A stretch of 64,000 nucleotides of DNA from Aphrophora alni (GCA_963513935.1 OY740772.1:14230098-14294097), one strand, 5' to 3'. Counted from the stretch's first letter, positions 50,691-62,262 are shown. Program-made: numbers and translations. Notes: generated by a model from the sequence alone, not told the origin.

Positions 50691-51177
50691 AGAACTATTT
50701 TTTAAGTTAATATTTAACTACCATTATGATTTATATTTATAAAATAATTATATCGTTGGTGTGCTGGTTGGTTTGACAGGGTTAAAAGTATGTAAGGTAT
50801 AATACTATATGTACAGAGATCCGCGGACCTCAATTACAACGTGGTAGCTAAGATAAGCTTACCCCTTAGCCAATCATTTCTGCCATTATCCATGTTTGTC
50901 ATCAACTACACATTGCAGGGGCTAACTGCCATAAGGAAAAAACTGCTCTAACGAATTATGCCTAAGTGAACCTTTTAAGTATCTAAACAAAACGCAATGG
51001 TAAGTTATAGGTAAAAGAGAAATAATTGGGGGGGGGGGGGGTTATTAAAAGACGCAACTTCTGAAAATCAGCTCTACAGATTTCGTTATAGTTTTAATGA
51101 TTTTTGTATGAAGCCATTTGTTTTTTGTGTTTAGCAAAACAAAAACCTACAACTTGACTTTATATTTCCATTTATTG

Positions 51178-51420
51178 TTTAAAAGCAAAACGCCTCTCGG
51201 TCATCGTCTCCTTATGAACAAAAGATGATAAAATAAAGTCCTCGAATATTCTAATAACGTCAGGGTCGGAAAAGAACAAGAGTTGGTCAAGATAGACTTG
51301 ATAGATAAAGTTAAAGAAAGGCATCTAACCCAAGACTGCATGAGAAAGGTGTAGATCCAGCTAGGCTCCCTCGGGATTGCTATACCCGTAACCTCCTGAG
51401 AGTTTCACTAATATAGATCG
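51178..51420 (+). repeat. Dispersed repeat family A, copy
   Basis: Carries AAAAGCAAAACGCCTCTCGG, GTCAGGGTCGGAAAAGAACA, TGATAGATAAAGTTAAAGAA, GGCATCTAACCCAAGACTGC, GGTGTAGATCCAGCTAGGCT and CCCTCGGGATTGCTATACCC. One frame reads NVRVGKEQELVKIDLIDK before stopping. Confidence 0.65.
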
Positions 51421-52477
51421 CTCCTTCTTTGAGACCATCTACCAAACATTATTCCAAGCGTCAGTGTATACACTGAATGTACTGTGTTTATCTCTGATAT
51501 GTTGATGCTTTACATTATAATTGTACTATAATTATAACTTTCCTCTGTGTTGCAGGTATGGTGTATTGAATTAGCCTACATTACTTACGTAAGTTGATTT
51601 ACATTTTGTATAAAAAAAATTAAACGATATTTTAATAATTAGATATAATAGCAGTGCTTGCATGAACTTTGTGCTAACAGGGCATTTCCTGTATTTAGAA
51701 ATACTTTATGTTTCCTCTTTATAAAAATCAAGATAAGTTGGAACAATCTCGCAGTTTATTAAAGCGAGAAATCACCGAGCTAAGATAAATGCGAGTTTAG
51801 ATCTTTTCGTGCATTTAACGATAGGATAACTTATGAAATGGAAATAATACCGATTTTTACTTGTACTAGTATAGAGAAAGTTATCTGATGGGTCAAAGAG
51901 GTAACAGGTGGTATTAGCCTTTAAGTCTATTTAAACACGAGCGTGTCAATTGTTACGAGCAATCATTTTGTACGTTCAACTATCTTATTAGTTGATACGC
52001 AAGGAGTGTGCGTAATGGATGATGACAGATGGATGCGCGCCATAACCAGTGACCGTAGGATTCAGGAAGTGTAGGGCCGTAGGTCTCTATCAAGGACATA
52101 ACCCACTGGACGTTGTGTAATCTCCTTGCATTTTATTACACAAACAATGCATGCAAAGTACTCTATGTAACAGCTATAATGATGCAAAAGCACGTGTACG
52201 GATGTAGAAGTGATTTTAACGATGGGGAACGAAAGTAGTTCTCTTGTAAATGTTGAACCATTGTTAGTAATTTAACTATTAATTTTATGCTTTTACAATT
52301 AAGAAGATGCGGATACTTTGTGCTGGCTTCTTTAATGAGGCTGTGAAATACAGAATAAATGTAAGGAACTCCATTGCACAAGGAAGATCATCGCGTCTTA
52401 GTCGTCCTCGGCTATTTTGGTGTGAAAAACAATAAAACAAGAATATAAACTGAAAATTAAGTAAAATAACTATTGTT
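51421..52477. other. Region with nothing recognised
   Basis: AT-rich sequence with short open frames only. A GACAGATGGATG word near 52025 resembles fragments of family C but is too short to call. Confidence 0.35.
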
Positions 52478-53407
52478 ACATATTAACAATAAGCCAGATA
52501 AACCGTTAACTTTTGGCAGATAAAAAATTAAGAATCAATTGTCATACATTAAAAATAAGCAGTATTTAGTTTTGCGAAATGTAATCAATCACAACGCGAC
52601 GTGAATCCCTCCAAAAATAAAGTAGGTTAAGCACTATATAAGTTAACCTAAAAATAATTTAAATCAGCTGTTGTAAATTCTCAAACAAAACAACAAAACA
52701 AAACGTACTTGAGAACTTATAATAGATGTTTCAATTTATTTTAGTTGAGAAAAATTTTATTTAAATAAAAAAATTATTACAAAATAAATTTTTCCAAGGA
52801 AAATGAATAATTTTCAACAAATCTGCAGATAACACTGTTTAATTTGACACCTCAATCATTAAAATCAACCCTATAGTAAAGAAATACGCGACTGGCAGAA
52901 ATTCCTTAACAAATACTATAATTAAAAATTTAGAACAGTATATCCAATTTATTCGATTTACTTACCCATTATATAGAGTAAATTTGCTAATCAAATTTGT
53001 CGCGTATTTCTTTACTATGGGGTCAATTTAAATGATTGAGGTGTCAAATTAAACAGTGTTACCTGCAGATTTGTTGAAAATTATTCATTTTCCTTCGAAA
53101 AATTTATTTTGTAATATTTTTTTATTTAAATAAAATTTTTCTCAACTAAAATAAATTGAAACATCTATTATAAGTTCTCAAGTACGTTTTATTTTGTTGT
53201 TTTGTTTGAGAATTTACATCAGCTGATTTAAATTACTTTTAGGTTAACTTATATAGTACTTACTTTATTTTTGGAGGGATTCACGTCGCGTTGTGATTGA
53301 TTACATTTCGCAAAACTAAATACTGCTTATTTTTAATGTATGACAATTGATTCCAAATTTTTTATCTTCCAAAAGTTAACGGTTTATCTGGCTTATTGTT
53401 AATATGT
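52478..53407. repeat. Large near-perfect palindrome (foldback)
   Basis: The left arm is 52478-52891 and the right arm 52999-53407, with a spacer of about 107 bp. Arms of about 410 bp match almost base for base, with roughly a dozen or two differences and a few 1-6 bp indels: ACATATTAACAATAAGCCAG at the left edge mirrors the right edge, and GTAAAGAAATACGCGAC faces GTCGCGTATTTCTTTAC at the spacer. The mirror may extend a little outward (TATTGTTA at 52471 against TAACAATA at 53412) after a 4-base indel. No transposase is seen and no clear target duplication. Confidence 0.95.
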
Positions 53408-53423
53408 AGACTAACAATAATTG

Positions 53424-53650
53424 CATGGGAGCTTAGATATCCAAGTTGTACGCAGTATAAAACAATATGCCGACCGCAAGAAGACCACGTGGAAACCAAT
53501 GGTCGACGAGAACATGCCAATGACAGAAATCTGTTTGACACCATCTGGAAGGACATCAATTTATTTGATCTCCAGAGCAACAAAGTGTGTATTAATAATG
53601 TTACGTATAAAGTTGGTTAGGTTAGGAAACCTTCTAGATGTCACTGTTTG
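53424..53650 (+). other. Coding-like stretch next to the palindrome, unrecognised
   Basis: A + strand frame stays open for about 75 codons with more balanced composition than its surroundings. It includes SLDIQVVRSIKQYADRKKTT, WKPMVDENMPMTEICLTPSG and RTSIYLISRA. It starts at the very edge of the palindrome. Another + frame and a - frame are also open here, so the frame is uncertain. I do not recognise it. It could be a TE fragment or an exon cut by the inverted repeat. Confidence 0.25.
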
Positions 53651-54929
53651 AGTGGCGGTCCTCTTCTTGAATGGATCCCTTTGATGAAATAACACACTCT
53701 TGTAGTTATTAAAATCTGTTAAAATTCCTAACTGTAAACGTAAAATGATATTATTTCCAACAATTTCAGATAAATTATGACAAACATTATCGTTGTATAA
53801 GGGAAACATGTCCGGCCGTAATCTCTACACAGTTAGAAGTTTGTGATCGTGTCATTCCAGAGAGTTTACGCATGCGTGATGTAATTTCTGTCCACTCTTG
53901 CTAACCTTAAGTCGATTTGCGATCTTCATGTTCCAAAATCTAGATTTTTTCAAGGGATATCAGGACGGATAAATCCGGAAAAAATTTAACTTATTACATA
54001 ACTTTCTCTATGTGATAATGGGAAAACAACAAAATAAAATGTCACTATCAAATCACCGTACACACTAGTAGTGATATCAACAAGAAAGAGATGGAAATCA
54101 CATTAGAAATATACTTCTTTCCTGGTCCCATATTATATGGTGAGTATCAAATTGCTGCTCTTGTTTTTTACTTGGAATATTTTTTGTCCCTGATTACTTC
54201 CAACTGGGTGTAACTGGGTCAAGCGGATATAACAGGTAGGGTTACACTTACTCGAGTCAACGCTGATCAAAGGACGCTCCTGCAAGGATAATTATGTCCA
54301 GTTTCGAAATGGCGGAAGTTTTAAATAACAAGTAAATACGTCCAGACTGAGATTCTTCAGTTCGATGAGATTATAATCATTTAGTCATCTACTGGGAAAA
54401 CAAATATTAATGTTTGAGAGATCTTTGATTCTTAAATTGTATTAAAGAAGGCCACACACGATGTTACTGTATCTAGACAACTGTATCTCTTACAAGTATT
54501 TGAGATTTTACTTCTGGAAATCATATAATTTTAGACACATGTAGAAAAATCGAATGTCTTCCCTTCTGAGTCGATCTGCCAAACGGCTTCCGTTTATACA
54601 ATAACTCTTCGCCGCCATTTTGTTTTGGGTGGAATTTAATTTTCTTTGTCATTTTTGTCTCGAAGAGGCCTTTAAAATGAGGTATCATAAGCCTATACGT
54701 GCCATTTGAAAAAACTTTTGAGAAACCCCCACTCCGCATCCGAAAATTGTCATATAAAAAGTATATGACACCCTTTAATATAAAACCTAAAGATGCGACG
54801 GTGTCGAAAATTGTCGGACCGCTACCGAATATTCTCCTATAAAAAAACATCTGCCGCCCTTTAGTGTATCACCCAAAAGAAGCGACCTTTACAGAAAATT
54901 GTCTTATGACAAGTACCATGCCTGGTTAC
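53651..54929. other. Region with nothing firmly recognised
   Basis: A fragment resembling the end of a dispersed repeat (TTACATAACTTTCTCTATGT) lies at 53992-54011. At 54560-54890 words such as GAAAATTGTC recur three times at uneven spacing (54743, 54808, 54895), suggesting decayed internal duplication. No gene supported. Confidence 0.35.
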
Positions 54930-55213
54930 GTGGGGTTGGCTCGACACTTTGGGGAACTAGGGTCATCTGTTCCTAACCGAACCTAACCTAAATGCATTAC
55001 TTTTAGTTCCGTGTGATAAGCAACGCTTTCATCCAGTACAAATTAAATTACAGTGATATTTATTTTCTATTTGATCTTTATTGATTTTAATTATATCCTC
55101 CCGACTGGTACCGGATCCGTTCACATTTCCAGGAAGTGATTGCTATTGACTGGGGCGGCCAATATGTCGAGCCAACCCCACGTCAAGCCAACCCCACGTC
55201 GAGCCAACCCCAC
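54930..55213. repeat. 16-bp tandem triplet with inverted partner
   Basis: GTCGAGCCAACCCCAC, with one GTCAAG variant, is repeated three times at 55166-55213. Its exact reverse complement GTGGGGTTGGCTCGAC stands alone at 54930-54945, about 220 bp upstream. The words are GC-rich against an AT-rich background. It could be the edges of a small element, but no target duplication is evident. Confidence 0.7.
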
Positions 55214-55675
55214 GACACCCCATGCCTTACCAAAAATGACATTCTCTCTTTATCATTACGAAATCTTCTTTTTTCGTGGAAAGATTCAATCATTGCCATT
55301 ACACCAACACTAATCCACTACGGGTTGTCTCTATTTGTAGACGCTGACGCATCACAAACTGGTTCAGTTACTTTAACTTTCCATTATTAATACACGTGTC
55401 TCTCTTAGTATATTATTACTAACAGGGCTATATACAACTTGTACAGTCACTTTATCATCCGGTTTCCGACAAAGAAATATTCTAATGTATTGTTGTGTCA
55501 CTTTCATAAATGTAGCAACAGATTTATTGTAAAAAGTATTAGCTTAGTGATTAGATATTAATTAGGATTAAAAGAAAAGTTTTACCTATTGCAAGTCTGG
55601 TGGAAAAGTTTATATCAAATGAGACAATCAAAAATCCCAGAACAGGAATAGAAGTATTAGTTCAATTTATATATG
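55214..55675. other. Region with nothing recognised
   Basis: The open frame 55136-55390 begins inside the 16-bp repeat and resembles nothing known. Confidence 0.35.
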
Positions 55676-55905
55676 TACAGGATGTTTCAAGTTGAGACTC
55701 TAATTTTTATATATACAAATTTTAAAAAACTTCCAAATAAACAAATGTCCAAAATGGCTTCGTTTTCACAAACATGGTATAACTTCAGAATGAATCTAGA
55801 TATGGTTATCAAATTGTGCAGAATATTTTATAATGTTAGTTTCCAGTGTATCACAAATTATCATAATATTTCACCCAAACGTTTCAAAATGGTGGGAATT
55901 TAAAT
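55676..55905 (+). mobile_element. Solo arm resembling a long-TIR element
   Basis: Starts CAGGATGTTTCAAGTTGAGA after TA and ends in a TTTCAAAATGGTGGGAATTT block, like the inner end of the L2 arm at 26330 (ACATTTCAAAATGGTGGATG). The mirror arm was not found. It is probably a truncated copy. Confidence 0.45.
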
Positions 55906-55975
55906 TTGTTGATGACCAATTTCTCTTAAATCGTAAATTTTTTAAACTGTTTACAACAAGATAAATATTTACCCG

Positions 55976-57085
55976 TTGTATCCTTAGCCATTGTATCTTT
56001 AACAGTTGTAGTTTCAACCGTTTTATCTTTAGCCGTTGTATTTTTAACCGTTGTATCTTTTGTCGTTGTATCTGTTACCGTTGTATATTTAGCGGTTTTA
56101 TATTTAGTCGTTGTATCTTTCGGCGTTGTATCCTTAGCCATTGTATCTTTAACAGTTGTATCTTTAGCCGTTGTAGTTTCAGCCGTTTTATCTTTAGCCG
56201 TTGTATTTTTAACCGTTGTATCTTTTGCCGTTGTATCTTTTACCGTTGTATATTTAGCGGTTTTATATTTAGTCGTTGTATCTTTTGGCGTTTTATCGTA
56301 CACTGTTGTAACTTTAGCCGCTGTATCTTTTGCCGCTGTATCTTTTGCCGTTGTATCTTTTACCGTTGTATATTTAGCGGTTTTATATTTAGTCGTTGTA
56401 TCTTTTGGCGTTGTATCGTACACTGTTGTATCTTTTGCCGCTGTATCTTTTGTCGTTGTATCTTTTACCGTTGTATATTTAGCAGTTTTATCTTTAGCCG
56501 TTGTATCTTTCGGCGTTATATCGTAAACTGTTGTAAAATTAGCCGCTGTATCTTTTGCTGCTGTATCTTTGGGCGTTTTATCTTTTGCCGCTGTATCGTT
56601 AGGCGTTTTATCTTTATCCGTTGTACTTTTAACCGTTGTATCTTTTGCCGCTGTATATTTAGCTGTTTTATCTTTAGCCATTGTATTTTTAGCCGTTGTA
56701 ATCTACGTTGTATCTTTTGCCGTTGTATATTTAGCTGTTTTATCTTTCGGCGTTCTATCTTAAACTGTTGTAACTTTAGCCACTGTATCTTTAACCATTG
56801 CATATTTAACTGTTGTAATTTAAGTTGTATCTTTTGCCGGTGTATATTTAGCGGTTTTATCTTTAGCCGTTGTATCTTTAGCCGTTCTATCTTTCGGCGT
56901 TCTATCTTAAACTGTTGTAACTTTAGCCACTGTATCTCTAACCATTGCATATTTAACCGTTGTAATTTTAGCCGTCGTATCTTTAGAGTTGTGTCTTTAG
57001 TCGTTGTTGTATCTTCAGACGTTGTATATTTATTAGACTTTTATCTTTATCAGTTTCCTCTAGACGTTGTATCTTAAACCGTTGA
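55976..57085. repeat. 15-bp minisatellite, about 74 copies
   Basis: The unit is GCCGTTGTATCTTTA. On the minus strand it reads AAA GAT ACA ACG GCT, giving (KDTTA)n with variants such as KYTTV, KDKTA, PKDTT and VYDTT. The minus frame is open from 56681 to a stop at 55926 (251 codons, ending KYLSCCKQFKKFTI); a 1-base slip near 56700 shifts it upstream. Higher-order structure is visible: a block with GCGGTTTTATATTTAGTCG recurs at about 56091, 56251 and 56371. I found no signal peptide, splice or start context to support a gene. Confidence 0.95.
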
Positions 57086-57883
57086 ACGAGTTGAAATTAT
57101 TATTTTTATTGTAGTCTATTGGTAAAACATTTTTTTTTTTTTTTTAATTTTTGGTATTGCACTAGAACTAAAATTTGTTTCTTGGTCTATCCGTTACCTT
57201 TTAAAATAGTTATTAATTCGACCGCTGAATATTGCATGACCAAGAATAGCTCTTACATTTTCCAGTAAATCACCAAGAATTCGATTTTCCATTGATATTC
57301 TATCCTTCAACATAATATAAAAAATTTAAAACAAAAGAAAAATATAATTTAAAGTGTTGATCTGCACATATCAATGTAAAAGCCTTTTATAATCCACAAT
57401 TATTATTAACAAATTGTTCTACTATATCACATCAACCGCGTGGCTGTTACAAAAAACTCTTATTGCGTAGCAAACTGCACTATTTTACCAAAAATTGCAT
57501 TTCCATGCGAATCGTGCATTGTATGCGATATAACACTGGTTGACAATGTTGTAACAGACACAAGACTCTTGAGTGACAAAGTAACATTCCTGCATGCATT
57601 GTGTGACATAATGTTATGGACATCAACTCATAACTTATAATTATAGACAAGTCAATGGATCTCACCTGTAAATATTAATGTTTTTACGGTCAAAATTTTA
57701 GTACAATATTTCTCGAATCATACAAACGATTTTGATAATATTTGCATGTAAGTAAAACAGGCCAAGATGTTGATAGAATTGAAACTCGGTTTCCGAAATT
57801 CGCTGCATAATGATACATTCGTATCTATAGATATTCGAGTACAATAGCGGCAATAAGTAGAAATCACCGTTGAAACGCACATA
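57086..57883. other. Region with nothing recognised
   Basis: AT-rich sequence with overlapping short open frames on both strands at 57440-57951. None resembles a known protein. Confidence 0.4.
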
Positions 57884-59101
57884 CAGGGTGTCTTTTTTAA
57901 CTGACCCACCATTGAAATCTCTGAAACTTTAATGTTTAGAGAAAACTTCAAATGGAGGACCTTGCCTACTTGTCCCTCTTTAATAAATAGGTGTATTTGA
58001 ATCTTTTAAATTCAACCGCCATTTTCCAATATGGTGGGTGGTTTTAAAATTTCTTATGAAAACCCTCATTTTTTTTTGTTGAATTTGGATTTTAAGACTT
58101 TTTTATTCTTGAGTATTTTTCTTTATATTCTTAATTGTTTACGATATACAAGCCTCCAAAGTTCCTTTTAAAATACATGGAAATAAGAACCAATTTCTTA
58201 ATACTCTTGTTTTAATTTTTGTTAATCATGTTTTATGTAAAGTGATGAATTTATGGTTTTATAACACACATAAATAGTCAATATCGTAGTTTATTGATTG
58301 AAAGATTATTATTTTAACATTTGTTAACTTAATAATTAAGTGAATGAATTAAATCTTTTAAAATAGCTCCACCGCAACAGTGTTTTTTGAATAGAGTTAT
58401 GATGAATTTGAAAATAAAATACCTCTCCTTTTTTTCACACCCTATAGAAGTATATCGTTCATTATAGAGTTCATTTTTTGGTGCTGTACCACCATAACAA
58501 AAAATAAAAAGGCGTTAGGTCTGATGACCTCATCAAGCAAGATATAGTTAAAGTCGTTTTAAAAACTGCACAACTACGTCACTATTATGAGGTGGTGCTC
58601 CGTCTTGTTGGTACAATAATTTCATCCTGATATTAAGTGAAAGGTTTTTACTGGAATACATCTGAAGATTTTTCTAGGAATCCTAAATACCTAGCTCCTG
58701 TCAAGTTTCCTTCCTGTAAAATCCTAAATTCCACCGGATTTCATAAAACAATACATGTATAACAGATATTCAAAGAAGAGTATTAAGAAAATGATTCTTA
58801 TTTCCATGTATTTTAAACAGAAGTTGGACGTACTTTCTATCTTGTAAACGAATAAGAATATTTTTTTAAAATCCAAAAATAAAAAAAACCTTAAAAGTTT
58901 GTTTAAAATCCAAAATCAATATACAAAATTGGGCTTTCCATAAGAAATTTTAAATTCACCACCTTATTAGAAAATGGCGGTAAAGTTATAAAAATTCAAA
59001 TAAACCATTTTATTACAGAACAAAATGTAGGTAAGGCCTCCATTAAATTTTCTGTAAATCTAGTAAATACAGTTTTAGAGATACCGTTAAAAAACAGCCC
59101 G
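57884..59101. mobile_element. Long-TIR element, family L1, copy 2
   Basis: 1218 bp, with TA at 57882-57883 and 59102-59103. The left end is CAGGGTGTCTTTTTTAACTG; the right end in reverse complement is CGGGCTGTTTTTTAACGGTA. The arms (about 370 bp) share CCACCATT...ATCTCTGAAAC, TTCAAATGGAGGACCTTGCC, AAATAGGTGTATTTGAATCT-type blocks and AATAAGAACCAATTTCTTAA with the 22049 element, and the centre also shows similarity (for example TAGGAATCCTAAATACCTAG). It therefore belongs to the same family as the intronic copy in the pentraxin gene. Confidence 0.88.
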
Positions 59102-59164
59102 TATATTTAAATGTGGAAACACAGTCATTCCTAAAAGGACTTTAAAAATGAGAAAATCGAAGTA

Positions 59165-59320
59165 TTAGTTTCCGAATACACAAATAGCGTTATGGTCGGA
59201 AGAGAACAAGAGTTACTCAAGAGTGATCTGATAGGAAATATGGAAGAAAGTGATCTAACCCGAGATGAAAAATGCTGTAGATCGGGATTTCTCCCCTACT
59301 CTTCATAAATAAGCCCCTAA
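59165..59320 (+). repeat. Dispersed repeat family A, short copy
   Basis: Carries GCGTTATGGTCGGAAGAGAA, CAAGAGTTACTCAAGAGTGA, TCTGATAGGAAATATGGAAG and GATCTAACCCGAGATGAAAA, then AGATCGGGATTTCTC. The first part of the family is missing. 59102-59164 holds nothing notable. Confidence 0.6.
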
Positions 59321-59429
59321 GGAGTAAAAATATATAAATACTAGATATTTTCTTTTCTAGTCGTTCGTCACTGCGACCTACAAAAGTTTCACAAATTATG
59401 ACGATGAGGACCCAGCATCCGCCATGTAG

Positions 59430-59890
59430 AGTCCCAACGTGTGAACAGATTTTAATCAAATTTGGAATATTTGGGCCATATCTTAGAACATTGTTTTGGT
59501 CAAAATTTCAGATCAAAAACAAAATTACGATTTTCTCAAAATTTTGTGCATTGTTTAAATATCCAAATAAGACGTATAACAAGTGGTTTCACCCAAAATA
59601 CAGGTTCGTGAGAAGTCGGGCTTAATTTCTCAAAATCCGATTTCAATAAAATTCTAGTAAATTGATAAAAAAAAAGAGATCGTGACAGCTGTTATTTTAA
59701 ACTCGATTTTAGTTAAATGGTTTACACAAATCGTTTATGGTAAAAACGAAGCAAGTTTATGGCTTTATTTAAATATATTAATATTTGATTAACGGCGTCC
59801 ATGTGTACTGACAACTCGGAACTCGTAATTTTATTTTATTTTGGAAATGGGTGAGTGACAATGATTGTGCAATGTTTTTACACAATTTAT
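59430..59890 (+). repeat. Dispersed repeat family B, copy
   Basis: Contains CAGATTTTAATCAAATTTGG, AAAATTACGATTTTCTCAAA, CAAGTGGTTTCACCCAAAAT, GCTTAATTTCTCAAAATCCG, TGGTAAAAACGAAGCAAGTT and GAAATGGGTGAGTGACAATG, in family order. Confidence 0.6.
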
Positions 59891-60449
59891 TTTTGTATAT
59901 ACTACTTTGTATATACAGGACATAATCGCCTTGTTAGGAAAGGTATTTTGTAAGGAAAACAAAGTCTAGCCATTGTCTCGTCTTTTGTAGACAGTAATGT
60001 CTGCATTGTTTCTAGTTCTACGGATGAAATTGGCTTCGATTTGCTTTAAAAGTCCGAATTATCTTGTCTATGTGTAAATAAGGTTTTAGTAACAGAAAGA
60101 AACCAGATGAGCTCAACTGTTTAGGAAATGCAAAGTCAGGAAGCAAGATAGATAGTAACAATAGACTAACAAGTAGGTCTACTGAAGGGAAAGTAAGTGC
60201 GTTTTGTTTTATGCAAACAATGAACAGTATTGAGCACACTTTTATAATAGTTTTACTTCTTGCACTGTTTGATTGAACAATTATCTTTGTCTTTTTGTAT
60301 TGTTTCGTTGAATGTTTCAAAATATCTAGGGCAGTAGTTTTGTAAATCTTGATTGTGGAGATCCGAGTGCTTGAATTGTTTGTGTGATTACCAAACAAAC
60401 AAAGTCAGGTGTTGTTTTAGCTCCACCATATGTTTGTTGATAAATTATT
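59891..60449. other. Region with nothing recognised
   Basis: A minus-strand open frame of 126 codons (60018-60398) has ordinary, low-complexity composition and matches no family. I do not call a gene. Confidence 0.35.
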
Positions 60450-60690
60450 GATTTATAAATTTATTAATAAGGTTCTTTGCAACATACGTTGTATGTACAC
60501 TCCTCTCCTTCAGATAATCTGTATTATGAGTACGGGCGTGGCAATTCCTAGGGACCCTGACTGGATCTACATCTTTTTCATGTAGTCTTGGGTTAAATAT
60601 CTGTCTTTCTATCACGCGTCTCTTAACCAAATCTTCTTCTCTTCTGACCTTGAAGCTATTAAAGTATTCGAGGACAATGTTAGGTTAGCT
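60450..60690 (-). repeat. Dispersed repeat family A, minus copy
   Basis: On the minus strand: CTCGAATACTTTAATAGCTT, CAAGGTCAGAAGAGAAGAAG, ATATTTAACCCAAGACTACA, TGAAAAAGATGTAGATCCAG, GGTCCCTAGGAATTGCCACG and CCCGTACTCATAAT. It is one of the better-preserved copies. The 61-codon open frame here is repeat-derived. Confidence 0.65.
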
Positions 60691-60812
60691 TAGGGCGATA
60701 GGTATTCAAGGGCTAGGGTGTCTTCATTTTATATTTCCTTCCTTTTTTAAGACGATTATAACTAAGAGGTTTTGGCCTTTACACAAAAATATGTTCCCTC
60801 CATTCAATGTAG

Positions 60813-60950
60813 CTCTACCAATGACGTCATAACCCCTACGTCGTCGATGTATGTCGAAATTGAAACATCGGACTTTAATGTAGGAGGGTTTAAAGGAGGC
60901 CCGTGGAAGGGTGGGAATTTTGAAGACCGATTCTCTTACTCCGTGCGTAG
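60813..60950 (+). other. Weak exon candidate
   Basis: A + frame encodes SSMYVEIETSDFNVGGFKGG, PWKGGNFEDRFSYSVR and ends at a good donor, TAG|GTAAGT (60951). A possible acceptor is TTCAATGTAG at 60803-60812. Composition is more balanced than its surroundings. The acceptor phase (2) does not fit the phase-0 end of the exon at 11425, so it cannot directly follow that exon. The minus strand is also open. It could be an exon of another gene or TE sequence. Confidence 0.25.
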
Positions 60951-61039
60951 GTAAGTGTAAGTTATAATCCATGATTGTCCTAAACTTATATTAATTAATA
61001 ATAAATTTATTATACTTACAATTACCTACAGACAGACTA

Positions 61040-61175
61040 ATTTTTATTTCTTTATTAGAAACATCCTCAAATTTTGAATTATGGAAAAATTGAAAAAATA
61101 TTTCTCGAGCTATGATCAACCCACATTCCAAGAACACGATTAAAATCGGTCCCAGACTACATAATACCGACATCA
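61040..61175 (-). repeat. Dispersed repeat family B, minus 5' fragment
   Basis: Reverse complement reads CCGATTTTAATCGTGTTCTT, GGAATGTGGGTTGATCATAG, ATTTTTTCAATTTTTCCATA and ATTCAAAATTTGA. Only the first part of the family is present. Confidence 0.5.
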
Positions 61176-62067
61176 TTTCAAAAACCTTTTTTTTAATTCG
61201 GAAACCGCGGAACGGATACCTATAGAAAAGATTTTTTTTTTATATCTACGATTTCTTGCATAACATTTATTTTAAATATTATATACCTGTACTTTTGTTG
61301 ATTTGCAATTCTATAACTGAAATTTAGTTCTCATAGAAAAATATCTGACTCACTGTTTTTGCATCCAGATGTACAGTTTTCTAATCAAGTTAACATAAGT
61401 AGATAAAAATTCCTGTATAATAAAAAAAATATGATCGTTATAAAGAGAGAGTTTAAAATAGTTTTCGTTGTGTGGGCGAATGTTGTCAAACTGTACCAGT
61501 ATCCTGCTCAATCTACCAACGCAAATAAGCTCAGTTAAATTCATAAAACTAGTACTGGAGACGACTCTCAAGAATAGTACTTCAGCAGTAACACAATTTA
61601 ATAAAACATTAATTTAATACAATAGTGTTCAACCTCACGTCAAAACTGAGGTTATTTATGAATATTACAAATAACGTAGGTGTATTGTTGAGGAAACGGG
61701 ATTGCCAACTTCAAAACTCGGCAAACGAAAAATACTCTCAGTGTACATACACTGTCAATCATCTTCATGAATAATTACTTCCTTTTTCAACTTTAAAACG
61801 TTGTTTTGTTGTTTATTTATGTTATTTTACATGTAAGAATTAATCCAACATACATACGGGACATTTCCCGTATATTATAAATCAATTCAAATAAACTTAA
61901 CCTAAATTTCGTTTTGTTCGGTTGCCATTCGGAGTGTGCAAAGTAGTGGGCAAAGTGAAACTGTTAAGAAATCAGCTGTTTTGCAAACTGATTTAAATGA
62001 ACAAAATGCCTTTTTGTCAACAACTGTAGACAAATTATATTTACACTAAATTTCTCTTTGTTTTGTT
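61176..62067. other. Region with nothing recognised
   Basis: AT-rich sequence. A minus-strand open frame at 61350-61571 is unremarkable. No element found. Confidence 0.35.
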
Positions 62068-62262
62068 TAACCACTCGGTCATCATCGCTTTAAAAACTTA
62101 TAATAAAAACCCCCACAACACTCGTTACTCTAATAGCGTCATAGTCGGAAGAGACCAAGAGTTTGTCAAGAGAGACCTGATAGGAAAGATGAAGGCTCTA
62201 ACTCAAGACTATATAAAGAACATTATAGATACAGCTACAGTACCTCGGGATTGCCAGTACTA
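62068..62262 (+). repeat. Dispersed repeat family A, copy with open frame
   Basis: Contains ACCACTCGGTCATCATCGCT, GCGTCATAGTCGGAAGAGAC, AAGAGTTTGTCAAGAGAGAC, CTGATAGGAAAGATGAAGGC, TCTAACTCAAGACTATATAA and GTACCTCGGGATTGCCAGTA. The frame 62063-62263 reads SVIVGRDQEFVKRDLIGKMK. The similarity of this reading to other copies may only reflect nucleotide similarity. Confidence 0.65.

Noticed and set aside
60018..60398. 126-codon minus-strand open frame
   Set aside because: No family, ordinary composition, and no splice or start context worth noting.
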